A stretch of DNA of 64,000 nt from contig NZ_CP044543.1 in the NCBI RefSeq assembly GCF_008932115.1, positions 4,966,501-5,030,500 of the forward strand, given 5' to 3'. Of the stretch, positions 1 through 9,271 are shown in pieces; position 1 is the stretch's first letter, and every line of letters begins with the position of its first letter. Both the position numbers and the translations under genes were made by a program. A model generated the notes under the pieces. It saw nothing but the letters and a program-made list of their open reading frames with translations. It ran no database searches and was not told the DNA's origin. The DNA comes from Bradyrhizobium betae. GTDB lineage: Bacteria; Pseudomonadota; Alphaproteobacteria; Rhizobiales; Xanthobacteraceae.

Positions 1-2
1 AA

Positions 3-1997
<1,995 letters not shown>

Positions 1998-2026
1998 GGT
2001 CTACGAACTGATACGTCTGGCTCCGC

Positions 2027-2128
2027 TGTCATTCCCCGCGAAGGCGGGGAATCCAGTATTCCAGAGACAGTGCGAAGATACGGAGAAGCCGCGGCGTACT
2101 GGATCCCCCGCCTTCGCGGGGGATGACA
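2027..2128. repeat. Palindromic intergenic repeat, family A copy 1
   Basis: An imperfect inverted repeat of about 100 bp. The left end begins TGTCATTCCCCGCGAAGGCG and the right end is its near reverse complement, CGCGGGGGATGACA. It can fold into a long cruciform or hairpin. The first 43 bases are identical to those of the copy at 3590-3691, in the same orientation. It lies between ligA and the convergent MFS gene and may serve as a transcription end for both. Confidence 0.85.
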
Positions 2129-2157
2129 CCGAGGGTGTGGCGACGGCCGCCGCCCCC

Positions 2158-3435
2158 TCACATCATCCCGCCCTCTTCCTCTTCCGCCCGTTCGATCAAT
2201 TCCTCGCTTACCACCATCTCCCGCCGCGGCACGACGAAGATCATCATGCAGGCGCAGAGCAGCGAGATCGCCAGCACCGCGGACGTCAGCGGCAGCGTCG
2301 TGACGGAGTGGCCGCCGAGATAGGCGCCGAATTGCGACATCAGCGCGCCGATGCCCTGCTGGAGAAAGCCCATCGCACCTGACGCGGTGCCGGCGGCTTC
2401 GGGGCGGATGCTGATGGCGCCGGCGGCGGAGTTCGCCATCACGAAGGCATTGCCGGCCATCACGATCATCTGCGTACCGAACAGCCAGGCCGGCGCCTCG
2501 TTCCACCCAGTAAAGCTCCAGAGCAGGTTCAACAGGCTGCCGCAGAGTTGCAGGCCGAGCCCGAGCCATATCAGCTTTTCAAGCGAGTGCCGGGGCGCGA
2601 AGCGCACGCAGAGCAGATTGCCGATGAGATAGGCGAAACCGGTCGTCGCGAACCAGGCGCCGTATTCGGCGCTGGTGCGGCCCATCTGCGTCACCACGAT
2701 GTAGGGACCGCCGCCGGCAAAGGTGAAGATGATCTGCGAGGCCAGCACCTGGCACATCACATAGCCGACGAAGGCGCGGTTGCGGATCAGCATGCCGACG
2801 TCGCCGCGAAAGCCGCTGCCGGCCGCGCGGGTGCGGCGCGTCTCCGGCAGCGCGACCGCGATGCCGATGGCGACAATGATCGCGGCGATGGTGATGGCGT
2901 AGAAGATCGCGCGCCAGCCGAATGCGGTCTCGATCAGGCCGCCGGTGAGCGGGGAGACCATCTGCCCGATCATCAGCGCCGCAACCACGAGGCTGATCAT
3001 CGAGGCGACGCGGTCGCGCTCGTAGATGTCGCGGATGATCGCGCGGCTCACCACCATGCCGGCGGCGCCGCCCAGTGCCTGGAAGAAGCGCGCGGCGATC
3101 AGTTGCGGCAGGGTTTGGGCGAAGATGCAGCCGATGCTGGCCGCCACCATCAGTGCGAGTCCAGCCAGCAGCACCGGGCGCCGTCCGAACCTGTCCGACA
3201 GAGGGCCCATGATCAGCTGCGACAGCGCGATGCCCACCATGTAGAGCGACACGGTCATCTGCGCGATCGAGATGTCGCTGCCGAAATTGGTCGCCAGCAC
3301 CGGCAGCGCCGGAACCAGCATGTAGAGCGAAATCGGCGCGATGCCGGTCATGACGACCAGCAGCAGCAACACCACGCGCGAGGTCGCGATGTTTTTCGTT
3401 GCCGCGTCCGGCGGCCTGCTGATCATGCCGTGCAT
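2158..3435 (-). CDS. Bcr/CflA-type MFS multidrug efflux transporter
   Basis: Predicted inner-membrane proton-driven exporter of drugs or small metabolites. The 425-residue protein has the twelve hydrophobic segments of the DHA1 family. The MFS motif A between helices 2 and 3 is clear (GPLSDRFGRRPVLLAG), and the N-terminal stretch from TM1 (SLYMLVPALPVLATNFG) is typical of Bcr/CflA proteins. A Glu-rich C-terminal tail (ERAEEEEGGMM) follows TM12. It is transcribed alone, convergent with ligA. Near-identical repeats of family A flank it on both sides (2027-2128 and 3590-3691). Substrate cannot be told from sequence. Met4 (MISRPP) is an alternative start. Confidence 0.88.
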   Translation of the reverse strand: MHGMISRPPDAATKNIATSRVVLLLLVVMTGIAPISLYMLVPALPVLATNFGSDISIAQMTVSLYMVGIALSQLIMGPLSDRFGRRPVLLAGLALMVAASIGCIFAQTLPQLIAARFFQALGGAAGMVVSRAIIRDIYERDRVASMISLVVAALMIGQMVSPLTGGLIETAFGWRAIFYAITIAAIIVAIGIAVALPETRRTRAAGSGFRGDVGMLIRNRAFVGYVMCQVLASQIIFTFAGGGPYIVVTQMGRTSAEYGAWFATTGFAYLIGNLLCVRFAPRHSLEKLIWLGLGLQLCGSLLNLLWSFTGWNEAPAWLFGTQMIVMAGNAFVMANSAAGAISIRPEAAGTASGAMGFLQQGIGALMSQFGAYLGGHSVTTLPLTSAVLAISLLCACMMIFVVPRREMVVSEELIERAEEEEGGMM

Positions 3436-3740
3436 GCGTGTCCGTCTCGTCGAAATCCGAATCGGACTGTAGCGTGCTCGCGCAAGACGGATATCGGCGT
3501 TTCGGAATGCGGCTATACGGATTCCGGGACGGTTATGATGAGGGCAGGATGGCGACCGATTGGGCGCGGTGTTCGTGCGATAACGACGGTGTCATTCCCC
3601 GCGAAGGCGGGGAATCCAGTATTCCAGAGACGATAGTGATTGAATCGAGAGGCTGCGGCGTACTGGATGCCCCGCCTTCGCGGGCATGACAGTTGTGTCG
3701 GAGGAAACAGCCTTGCGCAGATCGCGTAGCGCCATGCGCG
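3436..3740. other. Gene-less interval between MFS and peptidase genes
   Basis: About 305 bp without a supported gene. It contains the upstream region of the MFS gene and, at 3590-3691, a family A palindromic repeat. The 83-codon open frame from 3438 runs straight through the repeat and is not credible. Confidence 0.6.
3590..3691. repeat. Palindromic intergenic repeat, family A copy 2
   Basis: About 100 bp with the same ends and orientation as the copy at 2027-2128: it opens TGTCATTCCCCGCGAAGGCG and closes CGCGGGCATGACA. The central 20-30 bases differ between copies while the arms are conserved, the usual pattern for elements kept as a folded structure. Confidence 0.85.
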
Positions 3741-5570
3741 CTACGGCTTCAGCTCCGCCGTCGCCTGATCGAGCCAGGCCCTGGTCGCCTCGTCCAGCGC
3801 AGGACGCACCTCGGCCCGCACGCGGGCGTGGTAGGCGTTCAGCCAGTCGAGCTCGTCCTTGCCAAGCATCGCGACATCGATCAGCCGGCGGTCGATCGGC
3901 GCCAGGGTCAGCGTCTCGAACGCGTTCATCGGCTTCTCGGCGCCCTTGATGCTCGCTTCGACCACCAGCTCGAGGTTCTCGATGCGGATGCCGAAACCGT
4001 CGGTCTTGTAATAGCCGGGCTCGTTGGAGAGGATCATGCCGCGCTTCAGCGGCGTGGTGCCGAGCTTCGAGATCCGCGCCGGCCCCTCGTGCACTGAGAG
4101 ATAGCTGCCGACGCCGTGGCCGGTGCCGTGCTCGAAATCGATGCCGGCAGCCCACAGATATTGCCGCGCCAGCGTATCGAGCTGCGCGCCGGTGGTGCCG
4201 TCGGGGAAGATTGCGCGCGCGATCGCGATGTGGCCGCGCAGCACGCGGGTGAAACGGTCGCGCATCTCGGCCGTCGGCTCGCCCACCGCCATGGTGCGGG
4301 TGACGTCGGTGGTGCCGTCTTCATACTGCGCGCCGGAATCGATCAACAGCAAATCGCCGGGCACGATCCGCCGGTTGCTCTTGCGGGTGACGCGGTAGTG
4401 CACGATGGCGCCGTTCGGGCCGGTGCCTGAGATGGTCGGGAACGACACGTCCTTCAGTGCGCCGGTGTCGCGGCGGAACGTCTCCAGCGCCTCCACCGCG
4501 TCGATCTCGGTCAGCTTGCCGCTTGCCGCCTCGCGGTCGATGAAGGCGAGGAAGCGCGCCAGCGCCACGGCATCGCGCACATGCGCCGTCTTTGTGCCCT
4601 TGATCTCGGTCGCGTTCTTGACGGCCTTGAGCAGCGCGATCGGATCGCTGCCCCGCACCGGCTTGCCGCCGGCGCCCGCGATCAGCCGGCTGAGGGCGTC
4701 GGCCGCGGTGGCATTGTCGAGCGCGATCGCCGCGCCGCTCTTGGCCAGCGCCATCAGCGTCGGCGCCATCGCATCGGGCTCGCGCACGTCGGCGGACTGT
4801 TCGAGATGGTCGCGGGTCAGGTTCGAGAGCTTGCGGTGGTCGATGAAGATGGTCGGACGGCCGTCCTTGGGCACCAGCGCGTAAGACAGTGGCAGCGGCG
4901 TGTGCGCGACGTCGGCGCCGCGGATGTTGAAGGTCCAGGCCACCGCGTGGCTGTCCGAGAGCACCAGCGCATCGACGCCGAGCTTGACGATCTCGCTTCG
5001 GATCTGGGTGAGCTTCTCAGCCTCGGCGAGGCCGGCATTTTGCAGGCTATGCACGGCGACGGGGGCGAGCGGCGGCTGCGGCCGATCCTGCCAGATCGCG
5101 TCGACCGGATTGCTGTCGACGGCGACCAGCTCGGCGCCGGCCTTGGCGCAGGCGGCGGACAGGCGCTCGGCTGCCGCAAAAGTGTGCAGCCATGGATCAA
5201 ATCCGAGGCGGTTACCGGCCTTCAGGTGCGCCGTAACCCAGCTTTCCGGCGGCGGTTCGATCAGCGATTCCACCGTCCAGGCCTTTGCATCGACCTGCTT
5301 GGCCGCCTGAATCGTATAGCGGCCGTCGACGAAGACCGCGGCTTCATGGGTCAGCACCACCGCCAATCCCGCCGAGCCGGTAAAACCGGTCAGCCAGGCC
5401 AGCCGCTCTTCCGAGGGCGGCACATATTCGTTCTGCTGCTGGTCGGCGCGCGGAATGACGAAGCCGGTCAGCTTGCGGCGGGCGAGTTCTTCGCGAAGTG
5501 CGGACAGGCGCGCCGTCAGTGCGACGCCGGCCTCGGGCTCCTCGAAAGTCTGGAAGTGCGCTTCGAACAT
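3741..5570 (-). CDS. Xaa-Pro aminopeptidase, M24B family, three-domain form
   Basis: Removes N-terminal residues that precede proline, using a dinuclear metal site; cytoplasmic, no signal peptide. At 609 residues it is the long type, like eukaryotic XPNPEP1, with two creatinase-like N-terminal domains and a C-terminal pita-bread domain. Metal ligands are visible in order at roughly residues 405-535: the two Asp in LIDSGAQYEDGTTDVTRT, the His in GTGHGVG, the Glu in SNEPGYY and the Glu in GIRIENL. The C-terminal subdomain (TLAPIDRRLID, LDWLNAYHARV) is also typical of this long form. It is a single gene with a repeat just downstream. Confidence 0.93.
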   Translation of the reverse strand: MFEAHFQTFEEPEAGVALTARLSALREELARRKLTGFVIPRADQQQNEYVPPSEERLAWLTGFTGSAGLAVVLTHEAAVFVDGRYTIQAAKQVDAKAWTVESLIEPPPESWVTAHLKAGNRLGFDPWLHTFAAAERLSAACAKAGAELVAVDSNPVDAIWQDRPQPPLAPVAVHSLQNAGLAEAEKLTQIRSEIVKLGVDALVLSDSHAVAWTFNIRGADVAHTPLPLSYALVPKDGRPTIFIDHRKLSNLTRDHLEQSADVREPDAMAPTLMALAKSGAAIALDNATAADALSRLIAGAGGKPVRGSDPIALLKAVKNATEIKGTKTAHVRDAVALARFLAFIDREAASGKLTEIDAVEALETFRRDTGALKDVSFPTISGTGPNGAIVHYRVTRKSNRRIVPGDLLLIDSGAQYEDGTTDVTRTMAVGEPTAEMRDRFTRVLRGHIAIARAIFPDGTTGAQLDTLARQYLWAAGIDFEHGTGHGVGSYLSVHEGPARISKLGTTPLKRGMILSNEPGYYKTDGFGIRIENLELVVEASIKGAEKPMNAFETLTLAPIDRRLIDVAMLGKDELDWLNAYHARVRAEVRPALDEATRAWLDQATAELKP

Positions 5571-5759
5571 GATGGGCTCAGTCTAGGATCATGGGGATCA
5601 GTCCGCAATGTAGACGCAATTGAGGTCGTATCTGGCACGGACTGTGCTTGAAAAAGTTCCATTCGAATTGAGTGGAGTACAGGATGCAGCAGTTGCGCTT
5701 CGTCCGGATAACAGGGAAATTCGAGCAAGTGGTTCATCTCAACGGCGAGGGGACACACG

Positions 5760-5939
5760 ATGCCAGCGTTCACGTTTGAGAAGATTTCGCCGCCGGTCCG
5801 CCGCGCACCGGCCGCCACGACACCGAAGAAGCCGCGCGGCCTCATCAGCCAGGTGATCGACCGTTTCGCCGAGCGCCGCGCCAGGCGCGCGTTGCAAGGC
5901 GAGCGCGCGGTGCAACGGGACGACAAGCCGGCGGAGTAG
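5760..5939 (+). CDS. Small basic hypothetical protein (59 aa)
   Basis: An ATG frame of 59 codons starting 7 bases after a good ribosome site (GAGGGG at 5748-5753) and ending in TAG. The product is rich in Arg, Lys and Pro (MPAFTFEKISPPVRRAP at the start, QVIDRFAERRARRALQGE in the second half), with a likely amphipathic basic helix near the C-terminus. There is no signal peptide or membrane segment. It sits alone and converges with prmA. No family is recognised. The strong Shine-Dalgarno and third-position GC bias support a real gene, but function is unknown. Confidence 0.6.
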   Translation: MPAFTFEKISPPVRRAPAATTPKKPRGLISQVIDRFAERRARRALQGERAVQRDDKPAE

Positions 5940-5941
5940 GG

Positions 5942-6829
5942 TTACCCTACCTTCCTCAGCAACAGACTGCTCCATCCCTCGATCCGCAGGTGCCGTAGCG
6001 GCACGAGACCGCGTGCGCGGTAGGCGGCGATCACGGCGGGGGCCTGGTGGGTCAAGAGGCCGGAGAGGATGACGCGGGCGCCGGGGGCGAGGTGCTTGGC
6101 CATCGGGCCTGCCAATTGCCGTAACGGATTGGCAAGGATGTTGGCCAGCACCAGGTCGAACGGGCCGCACCTGGCAAAATCCGGCGCGGCGAAGCCGGTG
6201 GCGCGGATCACCCGGACCAGATGGCCAGCTTCGTTCAGCACCGCGTTCTCGGCCGCCACCCGTACCGAAGGCGGGTCGATGTCGGAGGCGAGCACGGCGC
6301 GATGCAGCGCCTTCGCCGCCGCTATTCCCAGCACGCCTGTCCCGGTGCCGAGGTCGAGCACGCGGGCCGGCCGGGCGCTTTTCAGGACATGGTCAAGCAA
6401 CAGTAAACAGCCGCGGGTGGTGCCGTGGTGGCCGGTGCCGAAGGCGAGCGCCGCTTCGATCTCGATGGCGAGCTTGTTCGGCGCCACGCGGTCGCGATCG
6501 TGGCTGCCGTGCACGACGAAGCGCCCCGCCGGCACCGGGACAAGGTCTTCGAGGCTCGCCTTGACCCAGTCCTTGGCCTCGACGGTGTCGAACAAAAGCG
6601 TCTCGGCGATGTCGTTTCCTGCCGAAGTTGCAATGAGTTCGCGCAGCAACACCTGATCCGGCGCTTCGGCGAAATGCAGCGTGACGTCCCATCGTCCGTC
6701 CGGCTGCTCGAACGCGGCAACCGCCGCGTCGCCCTCGAAAAAGACCTCGGTGAGCACGTCGACGACGCGCTTGGCCGCGGCCTCGGTGCCGATTGAAAAG
6801 CTGGCGCGATGGGTTGGCGAAGGCTGCAT
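5942..6829 (-). CDS. prmA: Ribosomal protein L11 methyltransferase
   Basis: Transfers methyl groups from S-adenosylmethionine to lysines and the N-terminus of ribosomal protein L11. The 295-residue protein has an N-terminal substrate-recognition region and a class I methyltransferase fold: motif I LDLGTGTGVLGIAAAK, then LASDIDPPSV for the acidic residue that binds the ribose, and the PrmA-type LANILANPL in place of the NPPF motif. The length matches the family. Only two bases separate its stop from that of the converging small gene upstream on the map. Its start is ATG at 6829. Confidence 0.95.
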   Translation of the reverse strand: MQPSPTHRASFSIGTEAAAKRVVDVLTEVFFEGDAAVAAFEQPDGRWDVTLHFAEAPDQVLLRELIATSAGNDIAETLLFDTVEAKDWVKASLEDLVPVPAGRFVVHGSHDRDRVAPNKLAIEIEAALAFGTGHHGTTRGCLLLLDHVLKSARPARVLDLGTGTGVLGIAAAKALHRAVLASDIDPPSVRVAAENAVLNEAGHLVRVIRATGFAAPDFARCGPFDLVLANILANPLRQLAGPMAKHLAPGARVILSGLLTHQAPAVIAAYRARGLVPLRHLRIEGWSSLLLRKVG

Positions 6830-6973
6830 TCAGAATTCCGTTGATCTCAATTTTTGGAACTTTTGTATCCAAGTTTCCGTATAACTTGTGGTTCCCGGGT
6901 TAACCTGACCGTAGGTTGTGCTCCGTAAATTTTCGGCTGTTGGATCCAGCCAACACGGCTTGAAAATTGAAAT

Positions 6974-6978
6974 GGAGG
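6974..6978 (+). promoter_or_regulatory. Shine-Dalgarno that selects a TTG start for the pilin
   Basis: GGAGG at 6974-6978 lies six bases before TTG at 6985. This spacing favours TTG 6985 over the earlier TTG at 6967, which lies upstream of the site, and over the ATG at 6994. Confidence 0.6.
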
Positions 6979-6984
6979 CGAGTC

Positions 6985-7149
6985 TTGAAGCGCATGGTTC
7001 AGAAGTTCTGGTCGGACGAGTCCGGTGCAACCGCGATCGAATACGGCCTGATCGCAGCCGGTATCGCGCTGGCGATCATCACCGTGGTGAACAGCCTGGG
7101 CACCACCATGAACGAGAAGTTCGGTTCGATTAGCAGCTCCTTGAAGTAA
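6985..7149 (+). CDS. Flp/Fap-type class IVb pilin
   Basis: Major subunit of a Flp (Tad) pilus, exported through the inner membrane after prepilin-peptidase processing. The 54-residue product has a short basic leader (MKRMVQKFWSDESG) followed by ATAIEYGLIAAGIALAIITV. The processing site is expected after the Gly, leaving Ala at +1 and Glu at +5, the class IVb hallmark, with the Glu-Tyr pair intact. The rest is one hydrophobic helix and a short Ser-rich tail. It stands alone here: no tad/cpa assembly genes, prepilin peptidase or second pilin are nearby. That is common in Bradyrhizobium, where pilin genes are scattered. Confidence 0.93.
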   Translation: MKRMVQKFWSDESGATAIEYGLIAAGIALAIITVVNSLGTTMNEKFGSISSSLK

Positions 7150-7164
7150 TTGCCGCTCCCATTT

Positions 7165-7182
7165 CCCGGCGCGGGCTTTTTT
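7165..7182 (+). terminator. Short GC hairpin with T-tract after the pilin gene
   Basis: CCCG-GCG-CGGG followed by C and six T, 16 bases past the pilin stop. The stem is only 4 bp but is all GC and abuts the T run, so it is a plausible intrinsic terminator. Confidence 0.5.
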
Positions 7183-7291
7183 CTTCAGAGGCTGTTTCCT
7201 GATCAGCGCCCGCGAGGGGAAATGCCCCCTGGCGGGCGAGGTCGTCTTTGGGGGGCAATCGCCCACAGGTTGTCCGCCCGTTTTCCGCGCG

Positions 7292-7437
7292 CTGTCCACA
7301 GTCTTATCCCGCCGCTCATCCCCAGCTTTTCCACTACCTTGTGCCTGGCTTGGCCACGCCCGCCACGCGCAGGCTCCACCGCTTTCCCACAACCCTGCCA
7401 ATAGCCTGTCCACAGTCAATCCACAGACCTATCCACG
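7292..7437. promoter_or_regulatory. Cluster of DnaA-box-like nonamers
   Basis: Within about 145 bp there are at least eight same-strand nonamers close to TTATCCACA: CTGTCCACA at 7292 and again at 7406, TTATCCCGC at 7304, TCATCCCCA at 7316, TTTTCCACT at 7327, TTTCCCACA at 7383, CAATCCACA at 7417 and CTATCCACG at 7429. None is a perfect box. All keep the TCC core except the one at 7383, which reads CCC. Their density in an otherwise gene-less stretch is well above what I see elsewhere in the window. No AT-rich unwinding element adjoins, so an origin is not claimed. Confidence 0.35.
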
Positions 7438-9039
7438 GCTTCCGAACAGCGAGCGGTGATCCCTCAAGATCGCCTGTGCCGCGTTGTGGCCGGGGGCGCC
7501 GGTGACGCCGCCGCCGGGGTGGGCGCCGGAGCCGCAATGGTAAAGGCCCTTCAGGGGCCCGCGATAATCGGCATGGCCCAGCATCGGCCGCGCCGAGAAC
7601 AGCTGGTTCAGCGACAGCGCGCCGTGGAAGATGTCGCCGCCCAGCAGCCCGAACTGCCGTTCGAGATCGAGCGGCGATAGGATCTGGCGGCCGAGCACGC
7701 TGCCCGCGAAACCCGGCGCGTATTTGTCCACCGTCGCGATCATGAGATCGGCGACCTCGTCGCGATGATCGTCCCAGGACTTGCCGTCCGGCAGTTCGGG
7801 CGCGACATGCTGGCAGAACAGGCTCGCGACATGTCTGCCTTCGGGCGCCAGCGTATTGTCGAGCGTCGAGGGGATCAGCATCTCCACGACCGGCTCACGG
7901 CTCCAGCCCCGCGCCCGCGCGTCGAGCCAGGCGCGGTCCATGTAGCCGAGATCAGGGGCCAGGATGATGCCGGAGGAGAGATGATCGCCGTCGCCTGGTA
8001 GCGCCGTGAAGGAGGGCAGGCGGTCCAGCGCCACGTTCATGCGGAACGTGCCGGAGCCGTTCTTCCAATTGCGGATGCGGGCGAAGAAGTCGGCGGGTAG
8101 CGCGTCGGCCGCGATCAGCCGCGTATAAAGCAGCTTTGGATTGACGTTGGCCGCAACATATCTGGCGCGGACCGTCTCGCCGTTCTCCAGGACGACGCCC
8201 ACGGCGCGGTCGCGCTCGACGATCACCTCGCGCACGCCGGCACCGGTGTCGATCACGACGCCACGCTCGCCTGCGGCGCGTGCCATCGCCTGCGTGATAG
8301 CACCCATGCCGCCGATGGCGTGGCCCCAGACGCCCTTCTTGCCGTTCACTTCGCCGAAGGCGTGATGCAGCATCACATAGGCCGAGCCGGCGGCGTAGGG
8401 GCTGGCGTAATTGCCGACGATGGCATCGAAACCGAACAGCGCCTTGACCAGATCGTGCTCGAAGCGCTCGTCCAGCATCTCGCCGGCCGAGCGGGTGAAG
8501 AGGTCGAGCAGGCTGCGACTCTGCTCCAGCGTCAGGGTGCGCAGGATGTTGGCCGTCTTCCACGCGTTGACGCCCTCGCGGATCGCGGCCGTGCCGAAGC
8601 CGTCGACGAGGTTTGGCGGCGCCCGCAGCACGAACTGCCGCAGCACATCGGCGATGTCTTCCAGCTCGCGCGAGAAGCCGTCGAGCGCAGCGGCGTCATG
8701 CGCGCTCAGCCGCGCGACGGACTCCCTGGTCCGCCCCTCGCCGGTGAGGAGATAGCTGCCGTCGGGGGCGGGCAGGAAATTCTGCGCGCGCCGCTCGACG
8801 ATTCGCAGGCCCTGCTCGGCCAGCCTGAGGTCGCGGATCACCTGCGGATTGAGCAGGCTCACGGTGTAGGCCGCGACCGAGTTGCGGAAGCCCGGATGAA
8901 ACTCCTCTGTCACGGCGGCCCCGCCGACCACCTTGCGGCGCTCGACCACGCGCACGCGCAGGCCTGCCATGGCGAGATAGGCCGCGCAGGTGAGGCCGTT
9001 GTGGCCGGCCCCGATGATGACGACGTCGGTTTCGCTCAT
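7429..9039 (-). CDS. Phytoene-dehydrogenase-like FAD/NAD(P)-dependent oxidoreductase
   Basis: A 536-residue flavoprotein of the CrtI/PYROXD2-like group. The N-terminus is a Rossmann FAD-binding fold (VVIIGAGHNGLTCAAYLA, then VVERR). The C-terminus has the second FAD contact typical of this group (GLYHCGSGAHPGGGVTGAPG). The middle contains VVEMLIPSTLDNTLAPEG. No carotenoid genes (crtB, crtE) are nearby, so the name phytoene dehydrogenase describes the fold rather than a demonstrated substrate. It is transcribed alone, away from the adjacent fusion protein, with a palindromic repeat between them. Confidence 0.88.
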   Translation of the reverse strand: MSETDVVIIGAGHNGLTCAAYLAMAGLRVRVVERRKVVGGAAVTEEFHPGFRNSVAAYTVSLLNPQVIRDLRLAEQGLRIVERRAQNFLPAPDGSYLLTGEGRTRESVARLSAHDAAALDGFSRELEDIADVLRQFVLRAPPNLVDGFGTAAIREGVNAWKTANILRTLTLEQSRSLLDLFTRSAGEMLDERFEHDLVKALFGFDAIVGNYASPYAAGSAYVMLHHAFGEVNGKKGVWGHAIGGMGAITQAMARAAGERGVVIDTGAGVREVIVERDRAVGVVLENGETVRARYVAANVNPKLLYTRLIAADALPADFFARIRNWKNGSGTFRMNVALDRLPSFTALPGDGDHLSSGIILAPDLGYMDRAWLDARARGWSREPVVEMLIPSTLDNTLAPEGRHVASLFCQHVAPELPDGKSWDDHRDEVADLMIATVDKYAPGFAGSVLGRQILSPLDLERQFGLLGGDIFHGALSLNQLFSARPMLGHADYRGPLKGLYHCGSGAHPGGGVTGAPGHNAAQAILRDHRSLFGSRG

Positions 9040-9051
9040 GATATCCCTGGC

Positions 9052-9153
9052 GTCATTCCGGGGCGATGCGAAGCATCGAACCCGGAATCTCGAGATTCCC
9101 CGGTGCGCAATTGCGCACCTGCGGTCTGGTCCTTCGGACCATCCCGGAATGAC
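9052..9153. repeat. Palindromic intergenic repeat, family B copy 1
   Basis: About 100 bp whose ends pair (GTCATTCCGGG at left, CCCGGAATGAC at right), with internal hairpins (GCGATGCGAAGCATCG, GTGCGCAATTGCGCAC, GGTCCTTCGGACC). It lies in the divergent interval between the oxidoreductase and the spermidine-synthase-like gene. It also overlaps an upstream in-frame extension of the latter, an argument against that longer start. Confidence 0.85.
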
Positions 9154-9271
9154 ATCTCTATATCAAGCAATCGTCGCTGCAACATCACGAGACCCTTTAT
9201 TGCCCGTTCAGGCGCCTTGTGCTCCATTGCGCGCGTCCGGCGCCCGCCGGGGATTGTTTGCCGGAGCTTCC

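Noticed and set aside
3438..3689. 83-codon frame upstream of the aminopeptidase gene
   Set aside because: It runs through a palindromic repeat and lacks a ribosome site.
7292..7437. Replication origin
   Set aside because: Boxes are degenerate, no AT-rich unwinding element, and none of the usual origin neighbours; kept only as a candidate DnaA-like cluster.
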